Origin: Nakamurella alba
GTDB taxonomy: Bacteria > Actinomycetota > Actinomycetes > Mycobacteriales > Nakamurellaceae
Assembly (NCBI RefSeq): GCF_009707545.1
Contig: NZ_WLYK01000005.1
Coordinates: 672,402 to 736,401 of the forward strand
Length of the DNA: 64,000 bases
Reading direction: 5' to 3'
Position numbers and translations under genes: made by a program
The notes under the pieces: model-generated
What the model was told of the DNA's origin: nothing
What the model saw: only the letters and a program-made list of their open reading frames with translations
Databases searched by the model: none
Shown: in pieces, positions 33,527-43,200 of the stretch
Layout of the letters: each line of letters starts with the position of its first letter
Numbering within the stretch: position 1 is the stretch's first letter

Positions 33527-33850
33527 TCAGGCGAGAACGTCCGAGAACTCGGCGAGCAGCGCGGCCTTCGGCTTGGCGCCGACGACCTGCTTGACCGGCT
33601 TGCCGTTCTGGAAGACCAGCATCGTCGGGATCGACAGGATCTGGTACTGCTGCGAGATCTGCGGGTTGGCGTCGATGTCGAGCTTGGCGACGGTGACCTT
33701 GTCGGCGTGCTTCTCCGAGATCTCCTCCAGGATGGGGGCGATCATCCGGCACGGCCCGCACCACTCGGCCCAGAAGTCGACGATGACGGGCTTGTCGGAC
33801 AGCAGCACGTCATCGGCGAACGTGGCGTCGGTGACCTTCTTGGTGGCCAT
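33527..33850 (-). CDS. trxA: Thioredoxin
   Basis: A 107-residue protein with the canonical redox site WAEWCGPCR (C31, C34), buried Asp in VDFWAEW, cis-Pro loop SIPTMLVFQNG, and normal thioredoxin length. It donates electrons to reductases and repairs disulfides in the cytoplasm. GAGAGG precedes the ATG. trxB lies 40 bp upstream on the same strand, so both form one operon, as in other actinobacterial oriC regions where this is trxC. Confidence 0.96.
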   Translation of the reverse strand: MATKKVTDATFADDVLLSDKPVIVDFWAEWCGPCRMIAPILEEISEKHADKVTVAKLDIDANPQISQQYQILSIPTMLVFQNGKPVKQVVGAKPKAALLAEFSDVLA

Positions 33851-33890
33851 GATGTGTACCTCTCGTGGTGGGGGTGGGTGGTCCGGTGAC

Positions 33891-34898
33891 TCAGACGGTG
33901 GCGGGCTCGGGGTCGGTCAGCAGGGCGTCGTGGTGCGGGTGGTTCGCCAGGTAGTGCTGGGCGTCCAGGGCCGCGGCGCAGCCCGACCCGGCAGCGGTGA
34001 TCGCCTGCCGGTAGGTGTGGTCGACCAGGTCACCGCAGGCGTAGACGCCCTCGATGTCGGTCGCCGTGCCCTGGTCCCGGCCGACGTGGTGGCCGGTGAG
34101 GACGTAACCCTCGCCGTCGAGTGCCACCTGGTCGCGGAACAGCTCGGACCGCGGGTCGTGCCCGATGGCCAGGAACAGGCCCGTCGCGCCGATCTCGCTG
34201 ACCTCGCCGGTGCGGGTGTCGGTGATCTCCAGGGACGACACCGTGGTGTCGCCCTTCACCCCGGTCACCGCGGCATTGGTGAGCCAGCTGATCTTCGGGT
34301 TCTGCCGGGCGCGCTCGAGCATGATCGGGCTGGCCCGGAACTCCTCGCGCCGGTGCACGATCGTCACCGACCGGCCGAATCGGGTGAGGAAGGTCGCCTC
34401 CTCCATCGCGGAGTCGCCACCGCCGACCACGACGATGTCCTGGTCACGGAAGAAGAAGCCGTCACAGGTGGCACAGGCCGAGACGCCGCGGCCGATCAGC
34501 CGCTGCTCGTCCGGCAGGTTCAGGTAGCGCGCCGCGGACCCGGTGGCCAGCACCACCGAGCGGGCACGGAACATCTCGCCGTCCACGACGACCGACTTGA
34601 TCGGACCGCGCAGGTCGACGGACTCGACGTCCTGGCTGCGCAGCTCGGCACCGAACTTCTCCGCCTGCTCGCGCATCTTCGCCATCAGGTCCGGGCCCAT
34701 GATCCCGTCCGGGAAGCCCGGGAAGTTTTCCACCTCGGTGGTCGTCATCAACGCACCGCCGTACTGGAAGCCCTCGAAGACCAGCGGCTTCAGCTCGGCC
34801 CGCGCCAGGTAGGTCGCGGCCGTGTAGCCGGCCGGCCCGGAGCCGATCACGATGACGTCGCGGACGGTGCCGCTGTCGGTGTGGGTGCCCTCGCTCAT
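33891..34898 (-). CDS. trxB: Thioredoxin reductase
   Basis: A 335-residue low-molecular-weight flavoprotein. FAD motif [18 protein letters not shown] (19-36), redox pair CATC at C142/C145, NADPH motif [18 protein letters not shown], and the C-terminal FAD segment [20 protein letters not shown] are all present. It transfers electrons from NADPH to thioredoxin. The ATG at 34898 has GAGAGGAC upstream; a longer upstream start is less likely. It is upstream of trxA in the conserved murJ-sigM-trxB-trxA-cwlM cluster. Confidence 0.96.
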   Translation of the reverse strand: MSEGTHTDSGTVRDVIVIGSGPAGYTAATYLARAELKPLVFEGFQYGGALMTTTEVENFPGFPDGIMGPDLMAKMREQAEKFGAELRSQDVESVDLRGPIKSVVVDGEMFRARSVVLATGSAARYLNLPDEQRLIGRGVSACATCDGFFFRDQDIVVVGGGDSAMEEATFLTRFGRSVTIVHRREEFRASPIMLERARQNPKISWLTNAAVTGVKGDTTVSSLEITDTRTGEVSEIGATGLFLAIGHDPRSELFRDQVALDGEGYVLTGHHVGRDQGTATDIEGVYACGDLVDHTYRQAITAAGSGCAAALDAQHYLANHPHHDALLTDPEPATV

Positions 34899-34957
34899 GC
34901 TGTCCTCTCGCTGTCCCCGCCCGACCGGGCAGGTGCTGCACACGCTGGAACGCCAGC

Positions 34958-36232
34958 CTAACCGGCCGCATTCCCGGCCCCGGCCTGCTCAGGCGGGTCG
35001 TCGTCGTGTGCGATGTGCCGCAGTGAGTGCCAGATCAGCACCACGAACACGGCCGATCCGGCGAACGCGAACCAGAACGGCGCGACCACCCCGTAGTGCT
35101 GGGCGAGCACCCCGCCGATGCCGGATCCGGCGACCAGCCCGCCGAACACGCCGACCATGTTCACGCTGCCCACCCGGCCCTGCAGCTCGGTGGGCACCAC
35201 CCGCTGCCGGACGGTCACCGAGGTGGTGCCCCAGATGAAGGCGTGCGCCCCGAAGACGAAGAAGATGATCATCGCCAACCACGGTGAGGTGGTCAGGGCC
35301 AATGCGAGATGGGTCAGCGTCTCGATGATCAGGCCGATCCTCATCAGCCCGCCGAGGCTGATCCGCCGGGTGATCCAGCCGTAGGCGAGGGTGGCCAGCA
35401 GACCGCCGACCGCGCTGACCGTGGTGATCAGGCCGAAGCCGACCTCGCCGAGGCCGAGGCGCTCGGTGGCGTAGAGCACCAGCACCGACCAGGCGGCGCC
35501 GAAGGTGATGTTGAAGATGAAGATGGTGAGCACCAGGGTGCGGACCGCCGGGTGGTGCCGGACCCAGCGGAAGCCCTCGGCGATGTCGTGGTGCAGTCGG
35601 CCGCGGTGCTCCGGCGCCCGGCCGTGCGGCGGCAGCTTGATCCGGGCGATCAGCACGGTGGCCAGCGCGACGACGCAGGCCTGGGTGCCGAACGGCCAGG
35701 CCGACCCGACCGCGAACAGCGCCGCGCCGATCGGCGGCCCGGCCAGCTGGTTGATGGTGACGAACCCGGTCTGCAGCCGGGAGTTCGCCAGCGCCAGGTC
35801 CTGCTTGCCGACCAGCATCGGCAGGAACGTCTGCTGCGCGGTGTCGGCGAACACCTCCGTCGAGGCGAGCACGAAGAGGGTGATCAGGACCAGGGCGATG
35901 CTCGCGATCCCGGTGAGCACCGAGGTGACCAGGACGGCCAGCACGGCGATCCGGATGAACCCGGTGACGATCACGATCCGCCGCCGGTCCAGTCGGTCGG
36001 TGAGGGCCCCGGCCAGCGGCGCGAACAGCAGCGGCGGCAGCCACTGCAGGGTGGCGGCCAGCGCGACCAGCACCGCGTCCTGCGTCATCGACGCGACCAG
36101 CAGCGGTCCCGCCGCCAGCGAGATCCCGTCCCCCAGCTGGCTCGTCCAGCTGGCCGGCAGCAGCAGCCGGAACTCCCGCCCGAACCGGGCCGGGGTCAGG
36201 GTCTCCACGATCCATCCCCGGCCTCGGCGCAC
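34958..36232 (-). CDS. MFS transporter of the enterobactin-exporter-like type
   Basis: A 424-residue protein with about 12 helices and the MFS loop-2/3 signature [19 protein letters not shown]. The pattern [19 protein letters not shown] at the start and [20 protein letters not shown] in the middle fits the MFS_3/EntS drug-siderophore exporter group. Substrate unknown. The GTG at 36232 is preceded by TAGGCT exactly 6 bases upstream, the same layout as sigM, pointing to a leaderless mRNA. A GTG at 36208 is an alternative. It interrupts the usual adjacency of trxB and the anti-sigma gene. Confidence 0.86.
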   Translation of the reverse strand: MRRGRGWIVETLTPARFGREFRLLLPASWTSQLGDGISLAAGPLLVASMTQDAVLVALAATLQWLPPLLFAPLAGALTDRLDRRRIVIVTGFIRIAVLAVLVTSVLTGIASIALVLITLFVLASTEVFADTAQQTFLPMLVGKQDLALANSRLQTGFVTINQLAGPPIGAALFAVGSAWPFGTQACVVALATVLIARIKLPPHGRAPEHRGRLHHDIAEGFRWVRHHPAVRTLVLTIFIFNITFGAAWSVLVLYATERLGLGEVGFGLITTVSAVGGLLATLAYGWITRRISLGGLMRIGLIIETLTHLALALTTSPWLAMIIFFVFGAHAFIWGTTSVTVRQRVVPTELQGRVGSVNMVGVFGGLVAGSGIGGVLAQHYGVVAPFWFAFAGSAVFVVLIWHSLRHIAHDDDPPEQAGAGNAAG

Positions 36233-36380
36233 CCGGGGAGCCTAGGGGAGTCGGGCACCGCCTGCCGCTGCTTTTGGCTCCGGGCGGACGGCATGGGGGG
36301 TGGTTGGCATCGTCTCGGCCCGTCCGCTGGTCGGGGGCCTGGCCGGGGGCGGGCGCACGCGGTCTGGTGGCGGCTTCAAT

Positions 36381-36717
36381 CGGTGCCGTCTGGCCGCGGT
36401 TTCCGCGGAGCAGTGGCGCGGATCGGGGGTGGACGCTCGGGTTCGTGGTGGTGGGGCCGCGCTGGTCGGGGGGCTGTCCGGGGCGGCGCACGCGGTCTGG
36501 TGGCGGCGTCAACCGCGCTGGTCGGGCGGGGTGTCTATCAGCGCCGTCTGGCCGCGGTTTCCGCGGTGCAGTGGCACGGATCGGGGGTGGATGTTCGGGT
36601 TCGTGGCGGTGGGGCCGCGCTGGTCGGGGGGCTGTCCGGCGGCGGGCGCACGCGGTCGGGTGGGGTGTCTAACGGTGCCGTCCGGCCGCGGTTTCCGCGG
36701 TGCAGTGGCACCGATCG
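36381..36717. repeat. Left repeat array flanking the DUF559 nuclease gene (three core copies)
   Basis: A 45-bp core beginning CGGTGCCGTCTGG and containing CCGCGG-TTT-CCGCGG and a CACGGATCG-like end occurs at 36381-36425, 36539-36583 and 36673-36717. The bases after the first two cores are also similar, giving units of 158 and 134 bp; a partial tail precedes the first copy (~36320). The whole stretch 36233-36878 has no other gene. Confidence 0.85.
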
Positions 36718-36878
36718 AGCCGGTGGCGGTCCAGGACCCTGACCGCGCTCGACGGACGCAGGCCCACCGGTCTCGCAGCGAAGTGGGCTGATCGAATCTC
36801 TTCTCGCCTCACGGGATCTGACCTGCGCATTGTGGATCGATCGACGGTGAGGTCCGGCGCGGCGGTCAGCATGACCAG

Positions 36879-37790
36879 ATGGACCGTCAACTTCGCGACC
36901 GGGTCGATCGGCGACTGCGACGCCAGTGGGGTGTGATCTCCCGCCGCCAGGCGCTGGCTGTGGGCATGTCGGAGGATCAGGTCGACCGTCTGGTGCAGGC
37001 GGGCGTGTGGTTGCCGATGCACCCCGGTGTGTACCGATCGTCGACCAACGACACTTCGGTCCGTGCGGAGATCCTCGCTGCCGGTCTGTGGGCGGGCGAC
37101 CGAGGGGTGCTCGACGGCTGGGCTGCTGCGTGGTGGTGGGGTCTGACCGATCAGCGGCCGCCGGTGATCGAACTGGCCGTCCACCGCCGCTCCCACCTCC
37201 GGCCGCGACCTGGTGTCGCCCTCGTTTCCAGAACGGTCGCCGATGTCGATGTCCTCATCCACACGGGGATCCGGATCGTCGATCGTCCTACCGCGGTGAT
37301 GCACGCTGCAGTGGTGATGGGAGCGGACGGGGTCCGCCTGCTCGACCGGCAACTGCAGCAGCGCACCGTGGATCTGTCCCAGATCACGGCTGTCGTCGAG
37401 AAGGACCGGAACCGTCGTGGCAACAAGGTTGCCCGGCGGCTGATCGAACTGGTCGGCGACGGTGCCGCGGCAGAGTCGGAGCGACGGTGCATCAGATTGC
37501 TCCGGCAGGCAGGGATCAAGGGGTGGGAAGTCGGCCGGGAGGTGACGATCGGCGCTCGCCGATACGTGCTGGACCTGGCATTCGTCCGGGAGCGCATCGC
37601 CGTCGAGATCGACGGGCTGGCCTGGCACACCGATCCGGACCGGTTCCAGACGGATCGGCGTCGGCAGAACGAGCTCATCAACGCGGGGTGGCGGGTCCTC
37701 CGCTTCACTTGGTACGAACTCGTGGAGCGGCCAGGGACGGTCCTCGCCTCCATCCGGACGGCTCTCGATGCCCGGCGCCAACAGCCTTGA
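36879..37790 (+). CDS. AbiEi-antitoxin-like N-terminus plus DUF559 (Vsr-fold) predicted endonuclease
   Basis: A 303-residue protein. The N-terminal ~65 residues are an AbiEi-type winged helix (WGVISRRQALAVGMSEDQVD, VQAGVWLPMHPGVYRSS). The C-terminal ~110 residues are a DUF559/very-short-patch-repair-like nuclease domain: ESERRCIRLLRQAGIKGWEV, then YVLDLAFVRERIAVEIDGLA, WHTDPDRFQTDRRRQNELIN, GWRVLRFTWYEL. The D-(x)n-E-x-D/H pattern fits a PD-(D/E)XK-like site. Proteins of this type are common, multi-copy and unexplained in actinobacteria. No cognate toxin gene is adjacent. GC is lower than in neighbours and repeat arrays lie on both sides, both signs of mobility. The ribosome site is weak. Confidence 0.78.
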   Translation: MDRQLRDRVDRRLRRQWGVISRRQALAVGMSEDQVDRLVQAGVWLPMHPGVYRSSTNDTSVRAEILAAGLWAGDRGVLDGWAAAWWWGLTDQRPPVIELAVHRRSHLRPRPGVALVSRTVADVDVLIHTGIRIVDRPTAVMHAAVVMGADGVRLLDRQLQQRTVDLSQITAVVEKDRNRRGNKVARRLIELVGDGAAAESERRCIRLLRQAGIKGWEVGREVTIGARRYVLDLAFVRERIAVEIDGLAWHTDPDRFQTDRRRQNELINAGWRVLRFTWYELVERPGTVLASIRTALDARRQQP

Positions 37791-37810
37791 CCGCCTGGCC
37801 GGGAGCCAAA

Positions 37811-38390
37811 TGTGCCGTTCGCCCGCGGATTCCGCGGTCAACAGGCGCGGATCGGAAGTGCCCCGCCATTCCAGGACGCCCCGGGCGAATTGCCGGCCGA
37901 GAACTACGGGGAGACGGTCCGCTGAGCCCGGAGTACCCGGACCCCGGGCGATCGGTGCCGTTCGTCCGCGGATTCCGCGGTCAACAGGCGCGGATCGGAA
38001 GTGCCCGTCGACCAGCCGTTCCCGGAGTACCCCGGGCGGGCAGCGATCGGTGCCGTTCGTCTGCGGATTCCGCGGTCAACAGGCACGGATCGAAACCGCC
38101 CCGCCACTCCCGGACGCCCGGGCGAATTGCCGGACGAGAACTACCGGGAGACGGTCCGCTGAGCCCGGAGTGCCCGGCCGGCAGCGATCTGTGCCGTTCG
38201 TCCGCGGATTCCGCCAATGGGCACGGATCGGAAGGGCCCGTCAACCAGCTGTTAACGGAGTACCCCGGACCCGCAGCGATCGGCGCCGTTCGTCCGCGGA
38301 TTCCGCCGTCAACAGGCACGGATCGAACCGCCCCGCCACTCCAGGACGCCCGGGCGAATCGCCGGGCGAGGACTACCGGGAGACGGTCTG
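37811..38390. repeat. Right repeat array (five core copies, alternating tails) running into the anti-sigma gene
   Basis: Cores beginning GCCGTTCG and containing CCGCGG-ATT-CCGCGG and GGCACGGATCG lie at 37811-37854, 37953-37997, 38048-38092, 38189-38230 (truncated) and 38281-38325. They are the same family and orientation as the left array. Spacings alternate 142, 95, 141, 92 bp because long and short tails alternate. The last tail continues into the 3' end of the anti-sigma gene and supplies its stop codon. No gene lies in 37791-38372. Confidence 0.88.
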
Positions 38391-39326
38391 GTCCTCGAGG
38401 ACGTCGGCGCCGGCGGCGGAGCAGCCCTGGGCGACGACGATGATGCGGGCGCCACCCGGATCGCCGGGCACGACGACGGCGATGGCGGAGGCGCTGCGGC
38501 CCTCGTAGGTACCGTCGGCGACACCGAGCACCTGGTCCTGGCTGGTGATGTCCAGGGAGGTGAGGCAGCCGACGTAGGTGATCGGGTCGGCCAGCGACCC
38601 GCCCGCGGCGGGCTGCTTGCCCTGAATCTCCTCGTAGGCCGCCTGCATGTTCGCCGGGTCGAACTGGAGGGCGTTCGGCGGGGCGATCGCGGTCGGCGCC
38701 GGGCTGTTCGAGACGGTTGTCGGGACGACGGCGTTGCCGTCGGTTGCGGCGGTGCCCGGGCTCTCCGAACCACGCAGCCCGACGACGGTGACCGTCGCGA
38801 TGGCCGCCACGGCTGCGGCGATGCCGATGCCGAGGAAGACCCGGCGCTTCGACCGGGCGGAGCGGATGTCCCGCACCGTGGAATCCGGTCCCGTGGGACC
38901 AACGGGACCGACCGGGCCGGACGGACCGGCCTGCTCGAACCGCGGGGGCGGCGGGGGTGCCTGGCGCTGCGCCCGCCGCCGGGCCAGGTCGTCGGTGCCG
39001 ACCGGGGGAGGGGGTGGGGTGACGGGAGCGGACTGCATCGGGGCGACGGTCCGACCGGCACCGCTGCGCTGCATGGACTCGGCCGTGATCGCCCGGTCCA
39101 ACCGCGAGGCGTACTGCTCGGGCATCACCGGGACGGGCAGCAGCGAAAGATCGTCGACGACGGAGGAGAGCGCGGCCAGTACGGCCTGCGCCTCCGGATC
39201 AGCGGCCATCTCGGCACGCAGTCTCGCCTCGGTCTCCGGGGGGTAGACCCCGGCGTGCACGTCGGCGATGACATCGAGAGACCACGGCGGACCGGTCGGG
39301 GTCGCCATCCCCTGCTCGTTGCTCAT
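38373..39326 (-). CDS. Membrane-bound anti-sigma factor of SigM (RsmA-like)
   Basis: A 317-residue protein. The cytoplasmic N-terminus (~1-175) has VIADVHAGVYPPETEARLRA and a Pro-rich linker; one TM helix (VFLGIGIAAAVAAIATVTVV) precedes an extracytoplasmic Thr/Ala-rich domain with two cysteines (VGCLTSLDI, AQGCSAAGAD), probably disulfide-linked. The ATG at 39326 overlaps the sigM stop (ATGA), so 1:1 synthesis with the sigma factor is expected; it should hold SigM at the membrane until a signal arrives. No HxxxCxxC zinc motif is visible, so it is not a ZAS-type anti-sigma. Its last codons and stop lie in repeat DNA. Confidence 0.82.
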   Translation of the reverse strand: MSNEQGMATPTGPPWSLDVIADVHAGVYPPETEARLRAEMAADPEAQAVLAALSSVVDDLSLLPVPVMPEQYASRLDRAITAESMQRSGAGRTVAPMQSAPVTPPPPPVGTDDLARRRAQRQAPPPPPRFEQAGPSGPVGPVGPTGPDSTVRDIRSARSKRRVFLGIGIAAAVAAIATVTVVGLRGSESPGTAATDGNAVVPTTVSNSPAPTAIAPPNALQFDPANMQAAYEEIQGKQPAAGGSLADPITYVGCLTSLDITSQDQVLGVADGTYEGRSASAIAVVVPGDPGGARIIVVAQGCSAAGADVLEDQTVSR

Positions 39327-40018
39327 CGTCCTGCTCCTCCGCGTCCCATGGGTGGTTCTGTCCTGGGTGGCGGTGCCCCGGACCGCGGAACCGGGTCGGC
39401 CTGACGACCGGCGGCCCGGGTCCTGGGTGCGCCAACGGGGGGTTCGACGTGAGGAACGGCGTCCGGGTTCCGTAGATGTCCGAGAAGAATTGCGAGTTTC
39501 GCGCGACCCCGCGCACACCGGCTCTTGACCGTGCCCTCGGCCACCCCGAGCGCCTGCGCGGCCTCGGCGACGGAGTAGCCCTCGACGTCGACCAGCACGA
39601 TCGCCGCGCGCTGGTCCTCGGGCAGGGTGGCCAGCGCGCCCTCGATGTCCATCGCCAGCTCGCGGTCGGCGTAGGCGTCGCGCGGGACCTGCGGCTCGTT
39701 CGGTCCTTCCTCCGGCAGCTGGGTGGTCGGCCGGGCCTGCCGCCGGCGGATCCGGTCCAGACAGGCGTTGACCACGATCCGGTGCAGCCACGTGGTGACG
39801 GCCGACTCCATCCGGAACCGGTCGGCCGCGCGGAACGCCGAGATCGACGCCTCCTGCACGGCGTCCGCGGCCTCCTCCGGATCCCGGAGCGTGCGCAGCG
39901 CGACCGCCCACATCCGGTCCCGGTGACGGGCGATCAGCTCGTTGAACGCCCGCGGATCACCGGCGACGTGCGCGGACAGCAGATCCGCGTCGGTCCGTCC
40001 GGAGTCGAGGGCAGGCAC
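39323..40018 (-). CDS. sigM: ECF RNA polymerase sigma factor SigM
   Basis: A 231-residue ECF sigma factor. Region 2 is NELIARHRDRMWAVALRTLR, DPEEAADAVQEASISAFRAA and TTWLHRIVVNACLDRIRRRQ; region 4 is LATLPEDQRAAIVLVDVEGY, SVAEAAQALGVAEGTVKSRC. A ~45-residue Pro/Arg-rich tail follows. Position between murJ and trxB matches sigM of actinobacteria, a cell-envelope stress regulator. The GTG start at 40018 has no ribosome site but has TAGGCT (minus strand, 40025-40030) exactly 6 bases upstream, so the mRNA is probably leaderless. Confidence 0.9.
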   Translation of the reverse strand: MPALDSGRTDADLLSAHVAGDPRAFNELIARHRDRMWAVALRTLRDPEEAADAVQEASISAFRAADRFRMESAVTTWLHRIVVNACLDRIRRRQARPTTQLPEEGPNEPQVPRDAYADRELAMDIEGALATLPEDQRAAIVLVDVEGYSVAEAAQALGVAEGTVKSRCARGRAKLAILLGHLRNPDAVPHVEPPVGAPRTRAAGRQADPVPRSGAPPPRTEPPMGRGGAGR

Positions 40019-40288
40019 GTGTGGAGCCTAGGGCATGGCTCCCGACCCCGAATCTGCTGCGCACCGCCCTGAAAAACAGTCTGATGCGTTGACAGATGTT
40101 TGCCAGGTCGGAAGGCCGACCAGGATTCCCAGCTCCTCGACCGCCTTGCCGACGGCCCGACAGGACATCGCTCGCGACGATCCGGGATCGAGAGACACGC
40201 CCTCGGACATCCGGTCCCGATCCCGGCACGACCGCAAGGACGCACCGGTCCGAGGAACCACCGACGGCCGGCGGCTGCGACGGAGGGA

Positions 40289-43200
40289 TCAGGTGCCGTT
40301 GACGACGAGCTCGTTGATCACGGCGCTGAAGCGGTTGCCGTCGGGCACGAGCTTGGTCACGAACACCACGATGTACGGGGAGGACGTGGCCCCGGAGACC
40401 GGGATGTCGAAGGCCCGGTTGTCCGCGACGGTCGCGGTGGCGAGCACCTTCGTCTGGTCCAGCGGCACATCCGGCCCGGTGGCCGAGCGGATCTCGATCA
40501 CCGCTCCGACGCTGTCGCTGGTCACCTGGACCGAGGTGACGGTGGTGGGCTTCGCCAGCTGCAGGGTGAGGCCGACGCCGGTCTTCACGGTCGGGAACTG
40601 CTGGTTGTACTGGAAGGTCCCCCACGCCGAGGTGACGTCGCCGTCGAACGCCCGCGGCGCCCGGCCGGTGTTGTCCTTGTTCCCGTCGCCCTGCGGGTCG
40701 TAGACGATCGCCTGGGTGATCGCGACCGGTGCCGAGGCGGGCGGGGCACTGCTGGCCGAGGTGGCCTCCGACTGAGAGGCGGAGGTGGACGCCCCGGTGG
40801 AGCCGCTCGCGGACGGGCTGGTCGTCGCGCCGGAGCTCGGCGGGGCCGACGTGCCGGCCGTGCCCGGTGTCCCGCCCTGCGAGGAACCCGCGCTCGTGCT
40901 GGCGCGGGTCGGGGGTTCGGCGCCGATCTGGGTCAGCACCTGCTTGGACAGGCTCGCGATCAGGATGATGATCAGCGCGGCGAAGGCGGTGAGCATGCCC
41001 GCGGCCACACCGAGCTTGATCCGGCGTTCCTTGATCAGCCGACGCTCGACCGGGCTGAGCTCGACCACCTGCGGCTCGTCGGCCGGCCGCGGGGCAGGGG
41101 CGGGAGCGGTCTCCGGCTGGCGGAGCAGTGCGGCGATCGCGCCGACGGCGTGGATGCCGGCCGGCTCGTCCGGGTGCAGCGCCCGGTCGGCGAGCGCGGA
41201 CAGCGCCTCCGGGATGCCCGGCCGCACCTCGTCGGCGGGAACCTCCCGGCCGCGGCGGGTCGGCGCCGGCGGCAGCCCGCCGGCATCGGAGAGCGAGAGG
41301 TGGACGGTCGCGTCGTCGGGACTGGGCGGGCTGAGCGGCCAGGTTCCGGTGAGCATCAGGTAGAGCAGGGCGCCGACCGCGCGGATGTCCTGATCCGGGG
41401 TCGCGCTGCCGTGCGCGATGACGTGCGACAACCGGACCTGGCCGTCGAAGTTGACCCGGACCAGCGACGGGTTGATCGCACCGAGGGCGATGCCGTTGCG
41501 GTGCGCCTCGGCGACCGCCTCGGAGATCTTCGAGGTGATCGAGGTGGCGACCTCGGGCTCCAGCGGTCCGCCGGAGAGCAGGTCGGTCAGTGTCGCGCCG
41601 TCCACCCACTGGCCGACCACGAACGACTGGCCCTGCTCGGTGCCGACGTCGAGGGTCTGTGGCAATCCGATGTGGTGCAGCCGGCCGACGCGCAGGGTGC
41701 GGGCGACGGTCGCGGACGCGGCGTTCGACTCGGGCAGCAGCGTGACCGCCATGTCACGCGGCAGCACCGTGTCCTTGGCCCGCCAGAACTTGTTGCCCGC
41801 GCTGTCGGTGGCGATCAGGTTGACCAGCCGGTAGCGGCCACCGATCGTCGCCCCGGGGGAGAGCTGGACGGCCGGGGCGGAGGTCCGCAGCGGACCCGAC
41901 CCGACGTTGACCGTCGCCTCGGGATCGCGCGGGGGCTCCGGGCTGCGCGGCGGCGGTGCGCCGGGTCCGCCGGTCGGGGTGCTCACGCGCGGGTCCACCT
42001 GCTCTCGTCTGCGTTCCGGGGTCCGGGGGCGGGCCGGGGTGATCTGTTCGGTGCGGTCGCTCGGGCCACCCGCCGATCGGGCCACGGGAGGGGCCGCTGA
42101 TGCGGTGGCCCGGGAAGATCCTGCCAGTCCCGCTGTTCCGGCCGTGTTCACCGGGGTTCCGCCGGCGTTCACCGCGCGACCCGGTGCAGCGCCGGCACCG
42201 GCCGCACCGACCGCCGCTCCGCGCGCGGCACCAGCGCCCGCGGCACCGGCGGCAACTCCGGCGGCGCGAGCACCTGCGGCGACTCCGGCCGCGGCACCGG
42301 CACCGGCGGCAACTCCGGCCGCGGCACCGGCACCCGCAGCAACCCCGGCGGCAGAGCCCCCGGAACCGCCGGAGCCGCCCGAGCCCCCGGAACCTCCGGA
42401 GCCCCCGGAACCTCCGGAGCCCCCGGAACCTCCGGAGCCACCCGAGCCCCCGAACCCGAGCATCCGCTGGATCCGACGCCGGACCGGGATCAGCTCCTCG
42501 ACGCGGAGCAGCACCGCCGCGACGGCGATCACCACCAGCCCGATCGACCCGGCGACCAGGATGATCAGCACCGCGTCCAGCAGATCGGTCGGCTTCACCC
42601 CCACGGTCTCCCGGGCGCCGAAATAGGCTGCCACGCCACCGATCCCGGATGCCAGTGTCATCCGGAGGATGGTCGACAGCGTGCGCCCGGTGCCCATCGG
42701 GCCGTAGCGGGCGCGCAGCCAGATCTCGCCGACGATCGCGCCGACGACGTAGGAGATGGCGGTGGACACGGCCAGCCCGGCGATCACGTACTCGGTCGAG
42801 GACCCGGCGACGAGGTACATCAGCGGCACCCGGACGGCGACCATGATCAGGTTGATGATCGTCGGGGTGCGGGCGTCCTGCATCGCGTAGAACACCCGCA
42901 TCTGCACGAGGGTGATCGCCAGCGGCACCAGCCCGATCGCCATCCCGCCCAGCACGCCGCCGACCAGCACGGTGTCCGACAGCGGGACCGCGCCGTGGCG
43001 GAACAGCACGGTGGCCACGGCGCCGCCGAGCACCAGCAGGCCCGCCGACACCGGCAGCAGGGCCACCGCGGAGAGCCGGTTGGCCAGCGACATGTCGTCC
43101 TTGACGGCGGCCAGGTCGCCGGCGGCGGCGTGCCGGCTCATCCGCGGCATGATCGCGGTCAGCACCGCGACGCCGAGGATCCCGTAGGGCATCTGGAAGA

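Noticed and set aside
36233..36878. Several frames (about 130-160 codons) in the left repeat array
   Set aside because: They translate the GC-rich repeats into Gly/Arg/Trp-rich filler in all frames and have no ribosome sites.
36879..37790. AbiE toxin-antitoxin pair
   Set aside because: Only the AbiEi-like N-terminus is present, fused to a nuclease-like domain; no nucleotidyltransferase toxin gene is adjacent.
37811..38325. CRISPR array
   Set aside because: Repeats are 42-45 bp with spacings of 92-142 bp, tails are themselves repeated, and there are no cas genes; this is an interspersed tandem repeat, not CRISPR.
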